Below are positions 1 to 8,881 of a stretch of DNA of 64,000 nt, one piece after another (the first letter of the stretch is position 1; every line of letters begins with the position of its first letter). A program made the position numbers and the translations under genes. Source of the DNA: an uncultured Faecalicatena sp. (GTDB lineage: Bacteria > Bacillota > Clostridia > Lachnospirales > Lachnospiraceae); NCBI GenBank assembly GCA_948468385.1, contig CAOKHZ010000019.1, positions 1 through 64,000 on the forward strand, written 5' to 3'. The notes under the pieces are model-generated. The model saw nothing but the letters and a program-made list of their open reading frames with translations. It ran no database searches and was not told the DNA's origin.

Positions 1-144
1 TGTGTTGCAGTCCGTATACCGACGAAAATCAAAGATTTTTTATAGAAAGCAGGTTTTGACACATGGGGGATATGGAAATCATGTGGCGGAGCTTGCTTTT
101 TCATAGGTGTTCATATGCTATTTGCTGTGATTAAGCGAGTATTC
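1..144. other. intergenic stretch before the first gene
   Basis: No gene is visible. Inverted segments (AAAGCA near 47 with TGCTTTTT near 98, and CACATG with CATGTG inside) could form a weak terminator-like hairpin for whatever lies to the left or for the minus-strand araC-type gene that ends at 145. Confidence 0.3.
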
Positions 145-1122
145 TTACGTTCTGCGATATTGATTTGGAGTGACTCCCACCTTTTTTCGGAAAAGGCGAT
201 AAAAATAATTTTCATCTTCGATACCGATCATTTTACATATTTTGTTGGAAGGAAGGTTGGAAGCTTTCAGAATCCGTTTGGCTTCGTTTATTCGAAGCTG
301 AATCAGGTATTCGTTCGGTGTCGTATTCAGATATTTCTTAAATAACCGGCTTAGGTAAAATTTGCTGAAACCGGAAAATTCGGCCAGGTACTCGATGGTC
401 AGAGGTTTTTCATAGTTGCTTTCCATATAATGAACCAGATATTTCAGCGTTTCTGGCAAGGTGTTTACGGTTTCCCGATAGCGTTCGGTATTTGTCATTA
501 TTTTTACGAGAAGAGATTCGAGTTGCGAGGAAATCTGTAATTCCCAATAAGGAAGAAGGGAGGAATAGGTGTATATCAGAGTTTCCAAGGCATTATGAAA
601 ATCACTGTTTTGCGTTTCATGAAAAGAGGCATCGTTGCTCTCCATAAAAAGATCATAGATATGTTGTATGCGCTGACCGTTAAAATGCAGCACGCAGTGT
701 TCCCATACATGGCCATTCGTCTTATATAGATGCGGTTTTCGGCAATCTATGAGGATGCCGTCCCCGCTTCGAAGATGGTAAACCTTTCCCTCATATTCCA
801 CATATCCTGCACCATCATAAGTATAAATCAGGGCATAGGTATCAGCGTCCTCTCTTTTAGTAAAGTAAAATTTGCTGGCCTTGGTTAAGGAAAAGGACTG
901 GATGTAGAGCAGTTGCTTCAAGGCATATTCGGAATAGGGTTTGCCGGGAAGGGTACTTATTTCGCCGTCCACGCAGTAAACGCAATTTTTAAACAGATTG
1001 GATTCGCTGAGAAATCTCATGGATATTTCCGGATTGGGGTCGAGTTCCATGATTTCGTTTACATCATCCATGTTGGTGACGTTTCTTAAATATTGTTTTG
1101 CAAAATGAATCTTGTTAAACAT
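145..1122 (-). CDS. AraC family transcriptional regulator of the rhamnoside locus
   Basis: 325 residues, starting at an ATG behind a good GGAGG. The N-terminal half looks like a cupin-type sugar-sensing arm (residues about 60-160, with YVEYEGKVYHLRSGDG typical of the beta-barrel). The last 100 residues carry the two AraC helix-turn-helices, including AEFSGFSKFYLSRLFKKYL and the family signature ending VTPNQYRR. It is divergent from a GPH sugar transporter and GH78 rhamnosidase, so it most likely activates them in response to a rhamnoside or rhamnose. The inducer is inferred from context, not seen. The paralogue at 42841-43857 sits beside the second rhamnosidase-type locus. Confidence 0.9.
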   Translation of the reverse strand: MFNKIHFAKQYLRNVTNMDDVNEIMELDPNPEISMRFLSESNLFKNCVYCVDGEISTLPGKPYSEYALKQLLYIQSFSLTKASKFYFTKREDADTYALIYTYDGAGYVEYEGKVYHLRSGDGILIDCRKPHLYKTNGHVWEHCVLHFNGQRIQHIYDLFMESNDASFHETQNSDFHNALETLIYTYSSLLPYWELQISSQLESLLVKIMTNTERYRETVNTLPETLKYLVHYMESNYEKPLTIEYLAEFSGFSKFYLSRLFKKYLNTTPNEYLIQLRINEAKRILKASNLPSNKICKMIGIEDENYFYRLFRKKVGVTPNQYRRT

Positions 1123-1225
1123 GGTAAATCCTCCTGAGACTTTTTATTTGCGTGTCGATGGCCGTGACATCGAGTTCAACTATGGTTTTGATTCTTATTT
1201 TTATCAGCATAAGAAAAAAACGTGA

Positions 1226-1318
1226 TCAAAAATATGCTTATTTTTATAGAAAATGTGCAGTCAAAAATATGCTTAAATAAGGCAATAAAAACGATTTGAA
1301 TACCACTACTAATATAAT
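1226..1318 (+). promoter_or_regulatory. probable AraC-type operator direct repeats and promoter
   Basis: The 15-mer TCAAAAATATGCTTA occurs twice in direct orientation, at 1226-1240 and 1261-1275 (35 bp start to start). A TATAAT -10 box follows at 1313-1318 with no good -35, as expected for an activator-dependent promoter. The intergenic region lies between the divergent AraC gene and the transporter at 1417. Assignment as the AraC binding site is inference. Confidence 0.6.
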
Positions 1319-1416
1319 ATACTTTCAATAAAAGAGCAAGTGAAAAATATTTATTTGTGCTGATTTATATAGAAAAGCGGAGACAAATAAATATAGACAT
1401 GAAAGGAGAAAGGAAA

Positions 1417-2766
1417 ATGAATCAAAAAGTAACTCTGAAAGAAAAAATTGCGTATGCACTGACAAATTTGGGAAACATTCCAATCCAGACGCTGATTAGC
1501 ACGTATCTACTGATTTTCTACACGAACGTGGTAGGACTGGATCCGGCGGCTTGTGCGACCTTGTTTCTGATTGCCAGGATATTGGATGGTATCAACGACC
1601 CGTTCGTGGGGTTTGTCATTGACCATCTGCCGACTACAAAATGGGGGCATTTCCGCCCGTCTTTGATCGTGGGCACCATACTGTGTTCCCTGAACTTTTT
1701 GTTGCTATGGTTCGGGCCGATGATGGTGCCGGCCGGAAAATTGGTGGTTGCCTATATTTCCTACATTTTAATCGGTGTTTTGTTCCCGGTGATGGATATT
1801 TCGTTAAACAGCCTGCTCCCAGTGATGACGGAGGACATGGAGGAGCGTAACATGTTAAGTTCGCTGAAAGGCTTCGTTTATACGTTGGGCTCTCTTGTTC
1901 TTGGTATGGCGGCACCCATTATTTTGGGCAATACCACGGAGGCCGGAGGCTATGTGAAATTAGTGCTCATTACGACGGCGGTTATTTTGGCGTTTTCCAT
2001 CGTCGGCGCAGCGGGTGTGAAAGAGCGGGTGCAGGTGAAGCAAGAAAAGGGGCAAGCCCAGTATAAGCTGAGAGATTTGCTCATCATTTTGACAAGGCGG
2101 CCGGTGTTGGCAACGTTCATGTGTTCGTTGTCTTATTACATAGGGATGATGGTTCTCAATGCGGTAAATGCATACTTTTATACTTACGTGTTAGGAAATC
2201 TGACCTTGTTTAGCGTGGCTTCCATGGTTCAGATGGCGGCATTGGTCGTGGCGACGTTGTTGGCAAGCATGTTGATCAAAAGAATCGGGAAAAAGAAGCT
2301 GTATATCGTTGGACTGGTGATTTTTGGCATCCTTCCGTTGGTACGTTTTATTCAGGTGACCAATGTGGCACTGGTCATGGTGGCCACGGCATTCATCGGT
2401 TTCGGTTCGGGACTATGTACGCCGCTTGCATATGGCATCCAGGCAGACAACACGGATTATATCGAGTTGGAATTGGGGTATCGCGCCGAGGGTGCGGTGG
2501 CGGCACTCTCTAGCTTTATCACGAAATGCGCGATGGGAATCGGCGGCGCGATTCCGGGATATTTGCTGGCAATGGTAGGTTTTAATGCGGAGGCGGCGGT
2601 GCAGACGGAATCGGTAAACGTGGCGATTACGATGTGCGTTACGATAGTACCAGCGGTGTTTGCTTTGATGGGCGCGGCAATCTTTGGCATATTTTATCCG
2701 TTGACAAAGGGAAAGCTGGATGAACAAGTTGAAACATTGCGCAAATTGCATGGAGGTAAAAAGTAA
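1417..2766 (+). CDS. GPH-family (MFS) sugar:cation symporter, rhamnoside locus
   Basis: 449 residues with about 12 hydrophobic segments. The opening pattern (NLGNIPIQTLISTYLLIFYT, then RILDGINDPFVGF) is the glycoside-pentoside-hexuronide symporter signature, related to MelB/XynB transporters. The ATG at 1417 is chosen over an upstream in-frame start at 1357 because AAAGGAGAAAGG lies just before it. The stop codon overlaps the GH78 start by one base (TAATG), so the two are translationally coupled. It probably imports rhamnose-containing oligosaccharides or the aglycone-free sugar. The transporter at 46938 is a clear paralogue with the same N-terminal phrasing (FYTNVVGLDP in both). Confidence 0.88.
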   Translation: MNQKVTLKEKIAYALTNLGNIPIQTLISTYLLIFYTNVVGLDPAACATLFLIARILDGINDPFVGFVIDHLPTTKWGHFRPSLIVGTILCSLNFLLLWFGPMMVPAGKLVVAYISYILIGVLFPVMDISLNSLLPVMTEDMEERNMLSSLKGFVYTLGSLVLGMAAPIILGNTTEAGGYVKLVLITTAVILAFSIVGAAGVKERVQVKQEKGQAQYKLRDLLIILTRRPVLATFMCSLSYYIGMMVLNAVNAYFYTYVLGNLTLFSVASMVQMAALVVATLLASMLIKRIGKKKLYIVGLVIFGILPLVRFIQVTNVALVMVATAFIGFGSGLCTPLAYGIQADNTDYIELELGYRAEGAVAALSSFITKCAMGIGGAIPGYLLAMVGFNAEAAVQTESVNVAITMCVTIVPAVFALMGAAIFGIFYPLTKGKLDEQVETLRKLHGGKK

Positions 2767-5582
2767 TGAGGATTTATGATTTGAGAACGGAGTATAGGAA
2801 GAATCCTATCGGAATTGACGCGGTGAATCCAAGATTCTCATGGAAAATTCAATCCAATCTGCAAAATGTCATTCAGACGGCTTATCAGATCCAGGCTTTT
2901 GAGGATGAGAGGGCAGAGAGGCTTTTGTGGGATTCAGGGAAAGTAGAAAGCGATGCTTCTCAGCGTGTTTTATGGGCGGGGCCAGAACTTGGTTCCACCC
3001 GGCGGGTTTATTGGAAGGTGACAGTATATACGAGAGAGGAAATGGCGGAAAGCGAACTGTCGTTTTTCGAAATGGGACTTTTGAAGGATGGGGACTGGAA
3101 GTGCCAGTGGATTGAACCAGAGGACGAAGTTGACCCGGCGGTTTTTAAGCCGTCACCTTATCTACGAAAAGTGTTTACGATAAAAAAGGCGGTGGTGAAG
3201 GCGAGGATTTATATGACTGCCCATGGCTTGTATGAATTCTGGATAAACGGACGGTCGGGGAGCGAGGATAAATTTAAGCCGGGCTTTACCAGTTATTATC
3301 ATCGTGTTCAATATCAGGTGTATGATATTACTGATTTTTTACGAGAAGGGGAAAATGTCTGGGCGGTTGCGCTTGGCGACGGCTGGTGGCGAGGACTCGT
3401 CGGCGGTCTTAGTATCAATGACTTTGGATTTAAACTTCATTTTTTCGGGCAGATTATTTTGACGTATACGGATGGGAGTGAGGAAATCATTGTCACGGAC
3501 GAGTCTTTTAAAACTTCGGAAGGTGCCATAAAAAGAGCGGATATGAAATGTGGCGAGGTATATGACGCGACGGCGGAGCCGGAAGGTTGGAAATTTCCTT
3601 CCTTTGACGATACCTTGTGGAAAAACGTGCATTTGGCGGAGGATGAGCATTGCAGAAAGGATATTTTGATTCCATCCCGAAGCGTGGCGGTGCGGGAAAA
3701 AGAATGTTTTGAGGCCAGAGAATTTACGGATGCAGTTGGAAACCGCGTGTTGGATTTTGGCCAGAATGTTGCCGGTTATGTAAAGATGAGATTGCGGGGG
3801 CTGAAAAAAGGGCAGCAGGTCATGCTCGTGCACGGGGAGGATATAAAGGACGGCATTTTTAGTATAGAGAATCACAAGTTGGGCTCGATGCCGCATGAAG
3901 ATTTGTTTCAGCAGATTGTCTATGTTGCCAAAGGGGACGAGGTGGAGACATATTGTCCGATATTTGCCGTATTTGGATTCCGGTATGTGTTGGTCAAGGG
4001 GTACGATGGAGAAATTGAACCCGGAGATTTTACTGCCGTTGCCGTATATTCGAATCTTGATGAAACCGGGTACTATTCGTGCTCAAATGAGTTGATTAAT
4101 AAACTGGTAAGTAATAGCAAGTGGAGCATGAAAGGAAATTATTTGGATGTGCCAACGGATTGCCCGACGAGGGAGAGAAGTCCCTGGACGGGAGATTCCC
4201 AGGTGTTTTGTCGGACGGCTTGTGATTTTATGAATGTGTATCCGTTTTTTGAAAAATGGATGTTGGATTATAATTGTGAGCAGCTTGTAAATGGAAAATT
4301 ATGCAATACCGTTCCGTCTACGAACACGCTTCAAAATAAAAAAGAATTAGAGCGCAAAATGGAGGAAGTCAGAAAGGGGAAAGGAGTGCTTTCTGAAACG
4401 GAAGAAATGGCACTTTCTGTACAGTTGGGAAATATGGAGATTGGAGGTCCGATGGACGGTGCCGCTGGGTGGTCTGACGCGGCAGTTATCAATCCGTTTA
4501 CCATGTATCTTTGTTATGGGGATAGGAAAATTCTTGAAAACCAATATGAATCGGCGAAAAAACATGTGGAATACATGTTCTCCAAGGCGAGACAGAAAAA
4601 TGAATTCAGAAAAGACGCTTTAGAATACCAAACTTATACGGATGGGGAATTGGATGCGGATTGTATTTGGGATACGGAGTTTCATTGGGGAGAATGGTTT
4701 GAAGCAGACGTAGGTGCAGACGGCGAAGTGGCACGCATGCAGGACAAATTTACAAAACCGGATCCGGAAGTGCCAACTGCTTTTTTGTGCTACAGTACGA
4801 GGCTTCTCTCTAAAATGGCCGAGATACTGGGAAAAAGAGAGGATGCATCCTATTATTTGGGCAAGAGCAACAAGGTAAAAAAGATGTTTGAAAAATACAT
4901 GATTGGAAAGGATGGGGTGATTAAGGCTGGTCGCCAGGCTCCGCATGTCAGGGCAATTGCTTTTGACTTGTGCGGTGAAGAGAAGAAAGGACTTGTTCTT
5001 ACATATCTGGCAGAATTGGTGAGGAAAAATGAGTATCACTTGAATACGGGATTTCTTTCCACGCCATTTATCTTAAGTGTTCTGGCGGACGGAGGATATG
5101 TGGAAGAAGCTTATAAGCTTCTTGAGCAGGAATCAAGTCCATCCTGGCTTTATAATGTCAAAAAGGGTGCTACGACGATTTTGGAACAGTGGACGGGATT
5201 GGATGAACATGCGTATTCTTACAATCATTATAGTTACGGCGCGGTATGCGACTTCTTGTTTACCAGGGTGGCAGGAATACAGCCGGTTTTGGAGGAACCG
5301 GGGTATAAGAAGATAAAGATTCAACCTTGCGTCGGGGGAACATTGGAATATAGCAGGGCGGATTATGAAAGCATTTATGGAAAGATTCATTCCGAGTGGG
5401 TGAAATTAGGAGAGGAAGTGAGGTATTCTTTTGAAATTCCACCAAACACGAGCGCGGTTCTCTCGCTGGGCACCAGCGAGGAGAAAATGGAAAGTTTAAA
5501 GAAGAGATATCCATCGGCGGCATATGAAGATGGTTATGCCACATTTACCGTGGGAAGCGGAACGTATGAAATGGTTCTGTGA
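2766..5582 (+). CDS. alpha-L-rhamnosidase, GH78 family
   Basis: 938 residues, the usual size of a full GH78 enzyme, which removes terminal alpha-L-rhamnose from plant glycans or flavonoids. An N-terminal beta-sandwich region with the family opening (NPRFSWKI) is followed by a carbohydrate-binding domain and an (alpha/alpha)6 catalytic barrel. The conserved stretch DVPTDCPTRERSPWTGD near residues 461-477 carries the acidic catalytic pair region. ATTILEQW and a C-terminal beta domain follow near 790-938. No signal peptide is present, so the enzyme is probably cytoplasmic and acts on imported oligosaccharides. It is translationally coupled to the transporter upstream and followed by a terminator. 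Confidence 0.93.
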   Translation: MRIYDLRTEYRKNPIGIDAVNPRFSWKIQSNLQNVIQTAYQIQAFEDERAERLLWDSGKVESDASQRVLWAGPELGSTRRVYWKVTVYTREEMAESELSFFEMGLLKDGDWKCQWIEPEDEVDPAVFKPSPYLRKVFTIKKAVVKARIYMTAHGLYEFWINGRSGSEDKFKPGFTSYYHRVQYQVYDITDFLREGENVWAVALGDGWWRGLVGGLSINDFGFKLHFFGQIILTYTDGSEEIIVTDESFKTSEGAIKRADMKCGEVYDATAEPEGWKFPSFDDTLWKNVHLAEDEHCRKDILIPSRSVAVREKECFEAREFTDAVGNRVLDFGQNVAGYVKMRLRGLKKGQQVMLVHGEDIKDGIFSIENHKLGSMPHEDLFQQIVYVAKGDEVETYCPIFAVFGFRYVLVKGYDGEIEPGDFTAVAVYSNLDETGYYSCSNELINKLVSNSKWSMKGNYLDVPTDCPTRERSPWTGDSQVFCRTACDFMNVYPFFEKWMLDYNCEQLVNGKLCNTVPSTNTLQNKKELERKMEEVRKGKGVLSETEEMALSVQLGNMEIGGPMDGAAGWSDAAVINPFTMYLCYGDRKILENQYESAKKHVEYMFSKARQKNEFRKDALEYQTYTDGELDADCIWDTEFHWGEWFEADVGADGEVARMQDKFTKPDPEVPTAFLCYSTRLLSKMAEILGKREDASYYLGKSNKVKKMFEKYMIGKDGVIKAGRQAPHVRAIAFDLCGEEKKGLVLTYLAELVRKNEYHLNTGFLSTPFILSVLADGGYVEEAYKLLEQESSPSWLYNVKKGATTILEQWTGLDEHAYSYNHYSYGAVCDFLFTRVAGIQPVLEEPGYKKIKIQPCVGGTLEYSRADYESIYGKIHSEWVKLGEEVRYSFEIPPNTSAVLSLGTSEEKMESLKKRYPSAAYEDGYATFTVGSGTYEMVL

Positions 5583-5593
5583 CAAGTAAAATT

Positions 5594-5647
5594 TTCGTTA
5601 CAATTTGACTCCGCATCGATGTGGTGCCGGATTGTAACGAATTTTTT
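5594..5647 (+). terminator. rho-independent terminator after the GH78 gene
   Basis: TTCGTTACAAT at 5594-5604 pairs perfectly with ATTGTAACGAA at 5631-5641. A second inner stem is formed by CCGCAT/ATGTGG, and a run of T follows at 5642-5647. Confidence 0.85.
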
Positions 5648-5662
5648 ATCCCCCCATGGGGC

Positions 5663-5692
5663 TTGTTGTGGTTGGTTGCCATAGTGTATACT
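5663..5692 (+). promoter_or_regulatory. candidate cbi promoter
   Basis: TTGTTG at 5663-5668 and TATACT at 5687-5692 are separated by 18 bp and give a leader of only about 26 nt. There is therefore no room for a cobalamin riboswitch. The palindrome CCCCATGGGG lies just upstream at about 5653-5662 and could be a metal-regulator site; that is a guess. Confidence 0.45.
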
Positions 5693-5724
5693 TTAGTCAA
5701 GTAAAACAAGAGGAGGGCTTTGTT

Positions 5725-6819
5725 ATGCATATGGCAGACGCGCTTTTGGCACCGGCAGTGGCGTCGACGATGTACGTGGCGTCCGGTTCGGCGGCGGGAG
5801 TATCCATTGTAAATCTGAGGAAGGAAGAGGCGACGTTAAAAGAGGATTTGAAGGTCAAGCTTCCGGCGATGGCGGTGATGTCCGCGCTTGTGTTTGCCGG
5901 GCAGATGGTCAATTACACGATTCCCGGAACCGGTTCTTCCGGGCACCTTTGCGGCGGCATGATGCTGACCGGGGTGTTGGGACCCTATGCCGGATTTTTG
6001 TCTATGATTGTCATTCTGGCCATCCAGTGCTTGTTTTTTGCGGACGGCGGACTGATGGCACTGGGGGCGAACGTGTGGAACATGGCGTTTTATGGTTGCT
6101 TTGTCGGCTATTTTCTGATTTATCGCCCGATCATGCAGGGAAAATTGTTTTCGGCGAAGGGCGGTTCGGCGAGTGTCACGAAGTCGGCGATGCGGATGAA
6201 AATCGTGCTGGCTTCCGTGCTCGGATGTGTTTTGACGCTTCAACTGGGCGCGCTTTCCGTGGTTTTGGAAACGTCCCTTTCGGGTGTTACGGAGCTTCCG
6301 TTCGGCGGTTTCCTTGTATTGATGCAGCCGATCCATTTGGCAATTGGCCTGATTGAGGGATTGATTACGGCGGCGGTGCTTGTGTTTGTTTATGAGGCGC
6401 GTCCGCAGCTTTTGCGGGACGTTGACACGTCCGGGGAGGTTAAGGGAAAATGTTCGTTAAAGACCACGTTCGTCATTCTCGCGTTGGTCGTGGCCGTCAT
6501 CGGGGGCGGCGTTTCCTTGCTGGCAAGCCAAAATCCGGACGGGCTGGAGTGGTCCTTGTTTGGCAATGCGGACGGAGGCTATTCGGAAAACATGGGGCTT
6601 GACGAGGAAGCGTATGGGATTTCCAGCAATCTGGCGGACTCTGCGGCATCCGTTCAGGAGAAGACGGCATTTCTTCCAGACTATGCATTTTCCCAAGACG
6701 CGGAAAATCCGATGGGAACGACGGTTTCCGGTCTGGTCGGATCCACCATCGTGGCGGCCTTTGCAATACTGACATGCTTTATCGGCGGATATTTCCGAAA
6801 GAGGAAATTGGCATCATGA
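5725..6819 (+). CDS. cbiM: cobalt/nickel ECF transporter substrate component, CbiM with CbiN-like C-terminus
   Basis: 364 residues. The start MHMADALLAP at 5725 is the family N-terminus, in which Met1-His2 help coordinate the metal, and GAGGAGGG precedes it. The GTG at 5656 would add an unlike extension. CbiM membrane segments run to about residue 230 (SSGHLCGGMMLTG, ALGANVWNMAFYG). Residues about 250-364 add a TM, an extracytoplasmic PDGLEWSLF...LPDYAFS segment and a last TM, which is the arrangement of CbiN/NikN. M and N are thus fused. CbiQ and CbiO follow. The metal (Co or Ni) cannot be settled from sequence. Confidence 0.9.
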   Translation: MHMADALLAPAVASTMYVASGSAAGVSIVNLRKEEATLKEDLKVKLPAMAVMSALVFAGQMVNYTIPGTGSSGHLCGGMMLTGVLGPYAGFLSMIVILAIQCLFFADGGLMALGANVWNMAFYGCFVGYFLIYRPIMQGKLFSAKGGSASVTKSAMRMKIVLASVLGCVLTLQLGALSVVLETSLSGVTELPFGGFLVLMQPIHLAIGLIEGLITAAVLVFVYEARPQLLRDVDTSGEVKGKCSLKTTFVILALVVAVIGGGVSLLASQNPDGLEWSLFGNADGGYSENMGLDEEAYGISSNLADSAASVQEKTAFLPDYAFSQDAENPMGTTVSGLVGSTIVAAFAILTCFIGGYFRKRKLAS

Positions 6820-6966
6820 GTAAGGCAAAGTGCGGGAGATGCGGGGCGATGAATAAGATGAAAGAAGCATCGCAGGAGGCTCGTGCGATGAATAAGACGA
6901 AAGAAGTATTGCGGGAGATGCAAGGCGATGAATAAGACGGAAAAGGCGCTGCGAGAGATTCAGGCG
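6816..6966 (+). repeat. 39-40 bp imperfect tandem repeat spanning the cbiQ start
   Basis: Units begin with GCGATGAATAAGA at 6846, 6885 and 6925 (39, 40, then 39 bp to the next GCGATG at 6964). A more decayed unit begins at ATGAGTAAG (6816). Each unit carries an RBS-like GGGAG/GGAGG and an ATG. The third unit encodes the first 13 codons of the annotated cbiQ. Confidence 0.8.
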
Positions 6967-7728
6967 ATGGACGAGCTGGCGGCCATGGATTCGCCCATTC
7001 ACCGGCTTGCCCCGCTGGCCAAGCTTTTGGTTACCGTCGCGTACATATTTGTCACGGTGTCATTTTCCAAATATGACATGACGGGCTTACTGATTATGAT
7101 ACTTTATCCGGTGGCCGGTTATCAGTTCAGTCTGATACCGGTCTATACTTGTTTTTACAAATTGAGAATCGTGTTGCCGTTAGTTTGCGCGGTAGGAATA
7201 TTTAATCCCTTTTTTGACAGGGGCATAGTCATGACGCTTGGGACAATTTCCGTCAGCGGCGGGGTGATTTCCATGCTGACCTTGCTGATGAAGGGAGTCT
7301 TTTGCTTGATGGCTTCCTTTTTGTTGGTCGCGACCACCTCCATCGAGGAGATTTGCCATGCGCTCAGGCAGTTTCATGTGCCGAGGATCTTGACTTCCCT
7401 TTTGCTTCTTACCTGGCGTTATGTCTCGCTTTTGTTGGAACAGGTGAGCATTATGACGCAGAGCTATCACCTGCGCGCGCCGGGGCAGAAGGGCATCCAT
7501 GTATCCGCATGGGGATCATTTCTCGGACAATTGATTTTGCGCAGCATGGACCGGGCGGCGGCCTTGTATGAAAGCATGGAACTGCGCGGGTTTCATGGGG
7601 ATTTTTACTATGCGGGGCAGAAGAAAATGACGGCGGCCTCGTGGATGTACATGGTGGTCTGGATTGGGCTTTTTATACTGATGCGCGCATATAATCTGCC
7701 GCAGATTCTGGGGAGTTTATTTGTGTGA
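6928..7728 (+). CDS. cbiQ: ECF transporter transmembrane component CbiQ
   Basis: 266 residues, the integral membrane coupling protein of the metal ECF transporter. It has the conserved start region SPIHRLAPLAKLL, several TM segments, and the coupling-helix motifs seen as MELRGF near residue 220 and TQSYHLRAPG earlier. The first 13 residues (MNKTEKALREIQA) come from the tandem repeat, so the ancestral start may be the in-frame ATG at 6967. It lies between cbiM and cbiO in one operon. Confidence 0.88.
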   Translation: MNKTEKALREIQAMDELAAMDSPIHRLAPLAKLLVTVAYIFVTVSFSKYDMTGLLIMILYPVAGYQFSLIPVYTCFYKLRIVLPLVCAVGIFNPFFDRGIVMTLGTISVSGGVISMLTLLMKGVFCLMASFLLVATTSIEEICHALRQFHVPRILTSLLLLTWRYVSLLLEQVSIMTQSYHLRAPGQKGIHVSAWGSFLGQLILRSMDRAAALYESMELRGFHGDFYYAGQKKMTAASWMYMVVWIGLFILMRAYNLPQILGSLFV

Positions 7729-7823
7729 GTGATTTTTGATAAATTTTGGCCATGGTTTGGCTATGGCTGAGCTGTGACTGGTTTGGGATGGGAAATGGTT
7801 TTGAGTGCCGGGAGCGTGTGTTT

Positions 7824-8558
7824 ATGGATATGATTTGCTTTGAGGACGTGACGTTTGCTTATGAGAAAGAGAACATGGTTTTAGACCATCTGTCGTTTTC
7901 CATCAAGGAAGGGGAGCAGGTGGGGCTGATTGGTGCCAATGGGGCGGGAAAATCAACACTTATGAAGGCGATGCTGGGGCTGATTTCTTACGAGGGGCAC
8001 ATTTACGTGGATGGCCAGGAGGTGAAGCCGCAAAATTACGCGGCGGTTCGCAAAACGCTTGGTTATGTTTTGCAGGATTCGGACAATCAGATGTTTATGC
8101 CGACCGTGTTCGAGGATATGATTTTTGGCCCGGTGAATTATGGGATGAGCCGGGAAGAGGCGGAAAAACGGGTGGAGGAAACGCTTGCCAGGATGGGGCT
8201 TTTGCATTTGAAAAACCGGCATAATTATAAATTGTCCGGCGGTGAGAAACGGATGGCGGCGATTGCCACGATTCTTGCCATGGAGCCGAAGGGGATGCTG
8301 ATGGACGAGCCGTCCACCGCGCTTGACCCGAGAAACCGCCGGAGGCTGATAGAGGTGCTAAATGAACTGCCGGTGACGAAATTGATTGCCACACATGACC
8401 TGGACTTGGTGCTGGAGACTTGTGACCGGGTGCTGCTTTTGGATGACGGAAAGATTGTGGCGGACGGCGCGGCGGGGGAAATCTTGCGGGACAAGGAACT
8501 GTTGGAGCGGCATAATCTGGAACTGCCGTTTTGCTTGGCGGGGGTGCGCATCAAGTGA
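7824..8558 (+). CDS. cbiO: ECF transporter ATPase CbiO
   Basis: 244 residues. The ABC ATPase energises the CbiMNQ complex. Walker A is GANGAGKST at about residues 37-45, the signature is LSGGEKRM, Walker B is GMLMDEPSTALD, and the switch region reads LIATHDLD. The ATG at 7824 is preferred because the family starts close to the first beta strand (MICFEDVTFAYEKEN) and GGGAG precedes it. An upstream in-frame start at 7746 would add 26 unlike residues. Confidence 0.9.
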   Translation: MDMICFEDVTFAYEKENMVLDHLSFSIKEGEQVGLIGANGAGKSTLMKAMLGLISYEGHIYVDGQEVKPQNYAAVRKTLGYVLQDSDNQMFMPTVFEDMIFGPVNYGMSREEAEKRVEETLARMGLLHLKNRHNYKLSGGEKRMAAIATILAMEPKGMLMDEPSTALDPRNRRRLIEVLNELPVTKLIATHDLDLVLETCDRVLLLDDGKIVADGAAGEILRDKELLERHNLELPFCLAGVRIK

Positions 8559-8568
8559 AAATTAAGGC

Positions 8569-8597
8569 TTTACACCTTTTACATGGATTGTTATAAT
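8569..8597 (+). promoter_or_regulatory. strong sigma-A type promoter
   Basis: TTTACA at 8569-8574 and TATAAT at 8592-8597 with exactly 17 bp between them. They lie about 50 bp before the small gene at 8648. Confidence 0.8.
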
Positions 8598-8647
8598 GAA
8601 AATATCATATACATGTAAACGATAGAACTCAGAAAGTGGGTGGTCAC

Positions 8648-8812
8648 ATGCCAAGCGATAAGGAAATGATTAACAATTTAATTGATAATTACACAAGTTT
8701 ACAACGTATTAAGAAAGCGGAAGATGCGGAAAAAGAACTCGACTATCAGATCAGGATATTAAAAGCAAAACTCGAATCTTTTGGCATTATTACAAGTGAA
8801 TTGGATTTGTAG
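8648..8812 (+). CDS. small charged coiled-coil protein, 54 residues, unknown function
   Basis: ATG at 8648 to TAG at 8812. The product begins MPSDKEMINNLIDNYTSLQR and ends FGIITSELDL. It is strongly helical and rich in Lys, Glu and Leu with heptad-like spacing, with no TM or signal. It has its own near-consensus promoter at 8569, which argues for a real transcript. The RBS is poor (GTGGGTGG). No function recognised. Confidence 0.6.
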   Translation: MPSDKEMINNLIDNYTSLQRIKKAEDAEKELDYQIRILKAKLESFGIITSELDL

Positions 8813-8881
8813 AGTTACAACTTGTTTTCGGGCATAGGGAATATCAGGTTCTATAATCATGACAGAAGGAGGTTTTTAGTA

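Noticed and set aside
5583-5724. Cobalamin or metal riboswitch before cbiM
   Set aside because: The space is taken by a terminator and a promoter with a leader of about 26 nt.
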